Below are positions 22,198-26,418 of a stretch of DNA of 26,418 nucleotides, one piece after another. Under the pieces are notes generated by a model. The model saw only the letters and a program-made list of their open reading frames with translations, was not told the origin of the DNA and ran no database searches. The stretch lies in contig JBBQSN010000022.1 in the NCBI GenBank assembly GCA_038213835.1, positions 1 through 26,418 of the forward strand. The letters are read 5' to 3'. The translations under genes and the position numbers were made by a program. The stretch is from JBBQSN01 sp038213835. GTDB lineage: Bacteria > Actinomycetota > Actinomycetes > Actinomycetales > CAWJMD01. Within the stretch, counting starts at the first letter, position 1. Each line of letters begins with the position of its first letter.

Positions 22198-22213
22198 CGC
22201 CCCGGGTGGGGCG
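22198..22213 (-). terminator. short hairpin after the GASLS-repeat gene
   Basis: CGCCCC (22198-22203) and GGGGCG (22208-22213) flank a GGGT loop, starting 3 nt after the stop codon. It may weaken read-through into the GGDEF-EAL gene 46 bp downstream. There is no T-run. Confidence 0.35.
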
Positions 22214-22216
22214 ATG

Positions 22217-22765
22217 TCAGCTCAGCGACGCCCCGGACAGGGACGCCCCCGACAGGGAGGCACCGGACAGCGATGCGCCCGACAGCGAGGCACCGGACAG
22301 GGACGCACCGGACAGCGATGCGCCGGACAGGGACGCGCCCGACAGAGAAGCGCCCGACAGGGACGCACCCGACAGAGAAGCGCCCGACAGAGAAGCGCCC
22401 GACAGAGAAGCACCGGACAGCGAGGCACCGGACAGAGAAGCGCCCGACAGAGAAGCGCCGGACAGCGAGGCCCCCGACAGCGAGGCGCCGGACGGCGAGG
22501 CGCCGGACGGCGAGGCCCCCGACAGCGAGGCGCCGCTCAGCGAGGCCCCCGACAGCGAGGCGCCGGACAAGGAGGCGCCCGACAGGGACGCGCCGGACAG
22601 GGAAGCGTCGGACAGGGACGCGCCGGCGACGTCGACGCCGGACAGGGACGCGCCGGACAGGGAGGCTCCCGAGAGGGAGGCTCCGGCAAGCACGGCGCCG
22701 CTGGCGAGGGCCAGGGCGGAGGTGGCGACGACGAGGGTGCGGACGCGGGCGAGAAGAGGGGACAT
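22217..22765 (-). CDS. exported pentapeptide-repeat protein made of 31 GASLS-type units
   Basis: The 182-residue product is a signal peptide (1-27, RVR charge, hydrophobic core LVVATSALALASGAVLA, cleavage after VLA) followed at once by 31 five-residue units running to the stop codon. Unit 4 is GVDVA, unit 6 is DASLS, two central units are GASPS and the rest are GASLS. In pentapeptide-repeat terms A(D/N)LXX this is A-S-L-S-G, with Ala at i-2 and Leu at the centre, so a four-sided right-handed beta-helix of nearly eight turns is expected. Unlike MfpA/Qnr it has almost no charge and a Ser-covered surface. There is no membrane anchor or sorting signal. GGAGGAA (22777-22771) 5 nt before ATG 22765 marks this strand as coding. 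Function is unknown. Confidence 0.8.
   Translation of the reverse strand: MSPLLARVRTLVVATSALALASGAVLAGASLSGASLSGASLSGVDVAGASLSDASLSGASLSGASLSGASLSGASLSGASLSGASPSGASPSGASLSGASLSGASLSGASLSGASLSGASLSGASLSGASLSGASLSGASLSGASLSGASLSGASLSGASLSGASLSGASLSGASLSGASLS
22220..22684 (-). repeat. 31-unit, 15-bp tandem repeat array
   Basis: The coding repeats are built on a 15-bp unit of the form GGN GCN TCN CTG TCN. Units differ mostly at third codon positions, showing selection for the protein together with repeat duplication. Any gain or loss of units keeps the reading frame. All six frames lack stops here, so long opposite-strand frames are artefacts. Confidence 0.9.
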
Positions 22766-22797
22766 CGGGGTTCCTCCGAGGGGGTGAGGGGCCCATC

Positions 22798-22837
22798 TGG
22801 GTGATCACAATGTGCCTGTATGGGTGATCACAGTGTG
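22798..22837. promoter_or_regulatory. paired 17-bp direct repeats upstream of the GASLS gene
   Basis: TGGGTGATCACAATGTG (22798-22814) and TGGGTGATCACAGTGTG (22821-22837) differ at one base and are 23 bp apart start to start, near two helical turns. Each contains the perfect palindrome GTGATCAC. They lie 33-72 bp upstream of the start codon, where the promoter should be. The rest of the 22766-22907 gap shows no T-tailed terminator for the helicase gene. Confidence 0.6.
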
Positions 22838-22907
22838 GCAGCGCCTGGACGCCCCTGGAGCCCTACCGATGCACCATCCTTCGTCCGGGCGAGCGACATT
22901 GACCCGA

Positions 22908-24554
22908 CTATTCACCCAGAGCGGGATCATCCGCGTCGATGATCCGGTACGCATAACCCTGCTCCGCCAGGAAACGCTGTCGATGCGCCGCGAACTCGGC
23001 ATCAAGGGTGTCTCGCGCCACCACGGTGTAGAAACGCGCTCCGCGCCCGTCCTTCTTGGGGCGCAGAAGCCGCCCCAGCCGCTGTGCCTCCTCCTGCCGA
23101 GAACCGAAGGAACCGCTCACCTGGACGGCCACGGAGGCCTCCGGGAGGTCGATGGAGAAGTTGGCGACCTTGCTCACCACCAGGGTGCTCACCTCACCCG
23201 TTCGGAAGGCCTCGAACAGGCGCTGCCGTTGCGCTACGGGTGTCTCGCCCTTGATCACCGGGGCGTCGAGCCGTACGGCCAGGTCGTCCAGCTGGTCGAG
23301 GTACTGGCCGATGACCAGGATCTGCTCTCCCGCGTGCCGTTCGAGCAGCCGCTGCACGACCGCCGTCTTCTGCGGCGAGGTCGCGCACAGCCGGTACCGG
23401 TCCTGCGGCTCGGCGGTGGCGTACAGCAGCCGCTCGCGCTCGGGGAGCGTGACCCGTACCTCGACGCAGTCGGCGGGCGCGATGTACCCCTGGTTCTCGA
23501 TGTCCTTCCAGGGCGCGTCGTAGCGCTTCGGCCCGATCAGCGAGAACACCTCGCCCTCTCGGCCGTCCTCGCGCACGAGGGTGGCGGTGAGCCCGAGCCG
23601 GCGCCGGGCCTGCAGGTCGGCGGTCATCCGGAAGATCGGCGCGGGGAGCAGGTGCACCTCGTCGTACACGACCAGACCCCAGTCGCGGGCGTCGAGCAGC
23701 TCGAGGTGGGTGTAGACGCCCTTGCGACGCGTGGTGAGCACCTGGTAGGTCGCGATCGTGACCGGCCGGATCTCCTTGCGGGTGCCGGAGTACTCGCCGA
23801 TCTCGTCCTCGGTGAGGCTGGTGCGCCGCACCAGCTCGTCCTTCCACTGCCGGGCGGCCACCGTGTTGGTCACCAGGATCAGCGTGGTGCTGGACGCCTC
23901 GGCCATCGCGGCGGCGCCGACGATCGTCTTGCCCGCCCCGCAGGGCAGCACGACGACGCCGGAGCCGCCGTGCCAGAAGTTCTCCACGGCCTCGCGCTGG
24001 TACGGCCGCATCGCCCAGCCGTCCTCGGCCAGGGCGATGGGGTGGGCCTCGCCGTCGACGTAGCCGGCATGGTCCTCGGCGGGCCAGCCGAGCTTGAGCA
24101 GCACCTGCTTGAGCTGGCCGCGCTCGCTCGGGTGCACCACGACGGTGTCCTGGCCCACCCGGGTGCCGACCAGTGGCGCGACCTTCTTGCTGCGCAGCAC
24201 CTCCTCGAGCACCGGGACGTCGAACGCATGCAGCACCAGGCCGTGCTCCGGGTTCGTCACCAGCTCGAGCCGGCCGTACCGGGCCATCGTCTCGGCGACG
24301 TCGACGAGCAGGGCGTGCGGCACCGGGTACCGCGAGTACTCCATCAGGACGTCGACGACCTGCTCCGCGTCGTGACCCGCAGCGCGCGCGTTCCACAGCC
24401 CCAGGGGGGTCAGCCGGTAGGTGTGCACGTGCTCGGGGGCGCGCTCGAGCTCGGCGAAGGGGGCGATCGCGCGGCGGCAGGCGGCGGCGAGGGTGTGGTC
24501 GACCTCCAGCAGCAGCGTCTTGTCGCTCTGGACGATGAGGGGGCCGTCGGTCAC
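22908..24554 (-). CDS. XPB/ERCC3-type DNA helicase
   Basis: The 548-residue superfamily 2 helicase belongs to the bacterial XPB group. The N-terminal 180 residues form the damage-recognition-like and helicase-associated region. Helicase domain 1 holds Walker A PCGAGKT (204-210), DEVH (298-301), motif III TAT (323-325) and the XPB-specific RED motif (328-330, LVREDGREGEVF). Domain 2 ends with motif VI QEEAQRLGRLLRPKKDG. In mycobacteria the ERCC3 homologue is a 3'-5' ATP-dependent helicase, with a suggested role in DNA repair. GTG 24554 is chosen because TAGCGT lies exactly 6 nt upstream with no Shine-Dalgarno. The upstream neighbour is the same partner gene found next to ercc3 in mycobacteria. 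Confidence 0.95.
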   Translation of the reverse strand: MTDGPLIVQSDKTLLLEVDHTLAAACRRAIAPFAELERAPEHVHTYRLTPLGLWNARAAGHDAEQVVDVLMEYSRYPVPHALLVDVAETMARYGRLELVTNPEHGLVLHAFDVPVLEEVLRSKKVAPLVGTRVGQDTVVVHPSERGQLKQVLLKLGWPAEDHAGYVDGEAHPIALAEDGWAMRPYQREAVENFWHGGSGVVVLPCGAGKTIVGAAAMAEASSTTLILVTNTVAARQWKDELVRRTSLTEDEIGEYSGTRKEIRPVTIATYQVLTTRRKGVYTHLELLDARDWGLVVYDEVHLLPAPIFRMTADLQARRRLGLTATLVREDGREGEVFSLIGPKRYDAPWKDIENQGYIAPADCVEVRVTLPERERLLYATAEPQDRYRLCATSPQKTAVVQRLLERHAGEQILVIGQYLDQLDDLAVRLDAPVIKGETPVAQRQRLFEAFRTGEVSTLVVSKVANFSIDLPEASVAVQVSGSFGSRQEEAQRLGRLLRPKKDGRGARFYTVVARDTLDAEFAAHRQRFLAEQGYAYRIIDADDPALGE

Positions 24555-24566
24555 CGCACCACGCTA
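24555..24566 (-). promoter_or_regulatory. -10 box for the leaderless XPB helicase gene
   Basis: On the minus strand TAGCGT (24566-24561) is followed by GGTGCG and GTG 24554. TANNNT with a 6-nt gap predicts a leaderless message independent of the gene upstream. Confidence 0.5.
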
Positions 24567-24625
24567 GTGGTCACGCCCGGAAGCTCTTCGGGATGGCGGC
24601 GGCTGCTTCGCCGGCTCTCGCACGC

Positions 24626-26418
24626 TCACGCGGCGCTCTCGCCGCCGGGCCCGCCGTCCAGCACGCCGGTGAGCCGGTGCACGGAGAGGGTGCGCAGGCC
24701 GCCCCAGCCGACGTCCAGGACGGTGATCCGTCCGGAGTCGACCGACAGCGGCTCGACCAGACGCGAGCTGACCAGGCCGGCGGGGTCGCTGGTGGCCACC
24801 CAGACCTGGCGGCGGGCCGACGCCGCGGCGCGGAGCAGGTGCAGCGAGGCCGCGGGGTCGAGCACGGGGACGGGGGGGCGGCTGTCGGCGGGCCCGGGCG
24901 CGACCCGCATGGCCTGCTCGGACGCCCGCAGCGCCCGCACCACCATGGTGGCCCGTTCCGCGTCGACCTCGGGCACCGTCACCAGCGCGCGGTGCGCCTT
25001 CGGCACGGCCCGCCGGGGCGGGCGCCGGCCCGGGACGACGATCGCGCCGTCGGCGCCCTCGGCCGCCGGCGCCAGGCCCATCCGGCGCAGGGCGTCCAGG
25101 ACGGTCCCGGGGTCGAGCGGGCTCACCAGCACCGTGGGCGCGAGCCGGCGCAGCCGCAGCGACCGCGCGGCGGGGTCGGCGACCAGCTCGGCGAGCACGG
25201 ATTCGTCGTCCGAACGCAGGTAGGAGCCCGCGACCCCGACCCGTAGCCGTCCGTGCCGACGGGCGGTGTCTCGCACGAGGTACTCCAGCGGTTGCGGCAC
25301 CGGAGTGGTCGACAGCTCGGCCAGCCGGGTCAGCAGCGACGCGGCGTCGAGCCCGGCGTCCAGCGCGCGGCGCACCGAGCCTGACGAGAACCGGAACACG
25401 GTCGCGCCGCCGCGTGACTCGACGTCGGCCACGAGCGCGAGATCGTGGTGCGCGTCAGCAACCAGCGGCCCGGGCGCCACCGCAGTGAGGTCGGCCTGCA
25501 GCAGCACGTGGTCGACCGCGGGCGGCAGGGCGTCGTCGAGCGCGTCGGCGGCGGCGTCGTCGCGGCCCTCCAGCAGCAGCCGGGTCGGCGTCACCACCGC
25601 ACCGAGCCCGGTGGCGCCGAGCCAGGCCGCCTCGGCCAGGACGCCTGCCAGCGCGTCGCCGTGGGTCGCCACGGGACCGCGCGGTGCGTGCCAGCGCAGG
25701 CTCTCGCGGACGGAGGCCTCGTCCGAGGTGCTCCAGGCGTCGAGGCCGGCCAGGACGTCCAGGGAGCGCCGTCGCAGCGCGCTCTCCCCGGGCCGGGCCA
25801 CGGCGGGCGACAGCGCCGCCCGCGGCGTGCCGCGCTCGTCCCGGGTGCCGACCGCGCCGGCCGCGCCCGGGCCGGCGAACCACCCGTGAATGAGCCGGAC
25901 CCAGCGCTCCCCCGTGCTGAGCTCCTCCCACTCGTCGGCGGCCGTGGACGGCGCGATGACCGGCTCGTCGACCGCGGCGTCCTCGCAGACCAGCCCGGCC
26001 GCGCCGGCCAGCTCGACGACCCGGGCGGCGGTGCGCTCGTCGACCTCGAGGTCGACGGCCACCCGGCGCAGGTCGCGCACCGACAGACCCCCCGACCGCA
26101 GCGCTCCCGGTGGCCGGGCACCCCAGAGCCCGATCAGCTCCGCGACCAGCCGGACCACCTCCGCCGCTGCTATGGCGCAGACCTGGTCGGCGCGGCGCAG
26201 GTCGACGGCCGTGACCCGTGGTGTCGGCGGGTCCGCCAGAGCAGGGTGCACGCGTCCACCACGCAGCGCGACGGCCACCTCGCGCGGGAGCACGACGCGG
26301 TCGTCGTCGACCGGCACGACGAGCCCGTGCCGCAGCGCCCAGCCCACGGGCGAGCGGTCGTGCGGGTCGAGCGGCCGACCGGCGGCCGTGACCGTCCCCA
26401 CCGGGGTACCGGAGTCCA
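24626..26418 (-). CDS. helicase-associated (XPB/Ssl2-like domain) protein, 5' partial
   Basis: The frame is open to the window edge on the minus strand. Five codons precede the first internal GTG (26401), so the N-terminus is missing. About 596 residues are visible. The segment VLLQADLTAVAPGPL...ALVADVESRGGATVFRFSSGSVRRALDAG...LLTRLAELSTTPVPQPLEYLVRDTARRHGRLRVG is the signature of the XPB/Ssl2-like domain in actinobacterial proteins paired with XPB helicases (Rv0862c beside ercc3 Rv0861c in M. tuberculosis). The rest is winged-helix-like and low in motifs, with no ATPase motif. A role as helicase partner or regulator is inferred from its constant neighbourhood. It ends 71 bp before the helicase start. 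Confidence 0.88.
   Translation of the reverse strand, partial: DSGTPVGTVTAAGRPLDPHDRSPVGWALRHGLVVPVDDDRVVLPREVAVALRGGRVHPALADPPTPRVTAVDLRRADQVCAIAAAEVVRLVAELIGLWGARPPGALRSGGLSVRDLRRVAVDLEVDERTAARVVELAGAAGLVCEDAAVDEPVIAPSTAADEWEELSTGERWVRLIHGWFAGPGAAGAVGTRDERGTPRAALSPAVARPGESALRRRSLDVLAGLDAWSTSDEASVRESLRWHAPRGPVATHGDALAGVLAEAAWLGATGLGAVVTPTRLLLEGRDDAAADALDDALPPAVDHVLLQADLTAVAPGPLVADAHHDLALVADVESRGGATVFRFSSGSVRRALDAGLDAASLLTRLAELSTTPVPQPLEYLVRDTARRHGRLRVGVAGSYLRSDDESVLAELVADPAARSLRLRRLAPTVLVSPLDPGTVLDALRRMGLAPAAEGADGAIVVPGRRPPRRAVPKAHRALVTVPEVDAERATMVVRALRASEQAMRVAPGPADSRPPVPVLDPAASLHLLRAAASARRQVWVATSDPAGLVSSRLVEPLSVDSGRITVLDVGWGGLRTLSVHRLTGVLDGGPGGESAA

Noticed and set aside
22220..22684. CRISPR-like array
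   Set aside because: Units are contiguous 15-mers without spacers, they encode protein, and no cas genes are nearby.
22179..22787. Long plus-strand frame rich in D-R/S-E/D-A-P repeats opposite the GASLS gene
   Set aside because: It arises from stop-free 15-bp repeats. The minus strand has the ribosome binding site, signal peptide and family-like repeat; the plus strand has none of these.
19786..22827. Very long plus-strand frame opposite the GGDEF-EAL gene
   Set aside because: Composition is Arg/Gly/Gln/His-rich noise. The minus strand encodes intact GGDEF and EAL domains over the same DNA.
22798..22837. CRP/FNR-type binding site
   Set aside because: The half-sites and spacing do not fit TGTGA-N6-TCACA. 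The elements are direct repeats, each with its own GTGATCAC palindrome.
24555..24625. Terminator between the helicase partner gene and the helicase gene
   Set aside because: The 71-bp gap has no clean inverted repeat or T-run. Only the -10-like TAGCGT is supported.

Overview
The window is chromosomal DNA from a very GC-rich actinobacterium. The evidence is strong G/C at third codon positions, a WXG100 protein, DUF4031 and DUF5685 proteins, an XPB-type helicase beside its partner protein, a PhoP/MprA-like two-component system, and many apparently leaderless starts. A member of the Pseudonocardiales/Geodermatophilales type is plausible, but the genus cannot be fixed from sequence reading alone. 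There are no rRNA or tRNA genes, insertion sequences, integrases or CRISPR arrays.

Region 1 (1-3341) is cofactor supply: the end of a DUF4031 protein, a MobA/MocA-like nucleotidyltransferase, moaE, and convergent moaA-moaD. Together these cover parts of molybdopterin synthesis and its nucleotide modification. Region 2 (3480-12288) is a molybdenum hydroxylase cluster. It starts with a small unknown ORF, then a MoxR ATPase (CoxD-like), a VWA protein (CoxE-like), a VOC-fold protein and an XdhC/CoxI-like protein. The enzyme genes follow in the order small (2Fe-2S), large (Mo), medium (FAD), then a CoxG-like SRPBCC protein with a C-terminal membrane anchor. The S-L-M order and the AYRGAGR active-site motif mark a form II 'CO dehydrogenase-like' enzyme, so CO should not be assumed to be the substrate.

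Region 3 (12346-15812) is a mixed set: a YczE-like membrane protein, a DUF5685 protein with a striking Cys-rich tail, a lone WXG100 protein, an HD-domain protein, and a divergent cupin with a palindrome in the shared promoter region. Region 4 (15867-22765, all minus strand) reads in transcription order: a secreted protein made only of 31 GASLS-type pentapeptides, a membrane GGDEF-EAL protein, a response regulator, a histidine kinase and an HtrA/PepD-like membrane protease. The last three resemble the mycobacterial mprA-mprB-pepD arrangement. The protease message can form a stem that hides its ribosome binding site. Region 5 (22908-26418, minus strand) is an XPB-type DNA helicase preceded by its usual actinobacterial partner, which runs off the window.

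Best leads: the exported GASLS array with paired GTGATCAC direct repeats upstream; the RBS-sequestering structure before the protease; the operator-like palindromes before the hydroxylase small subunit and between the HD and cupin genes; and a repeated -10-like hexamer exactly 6 nt before many start codons.
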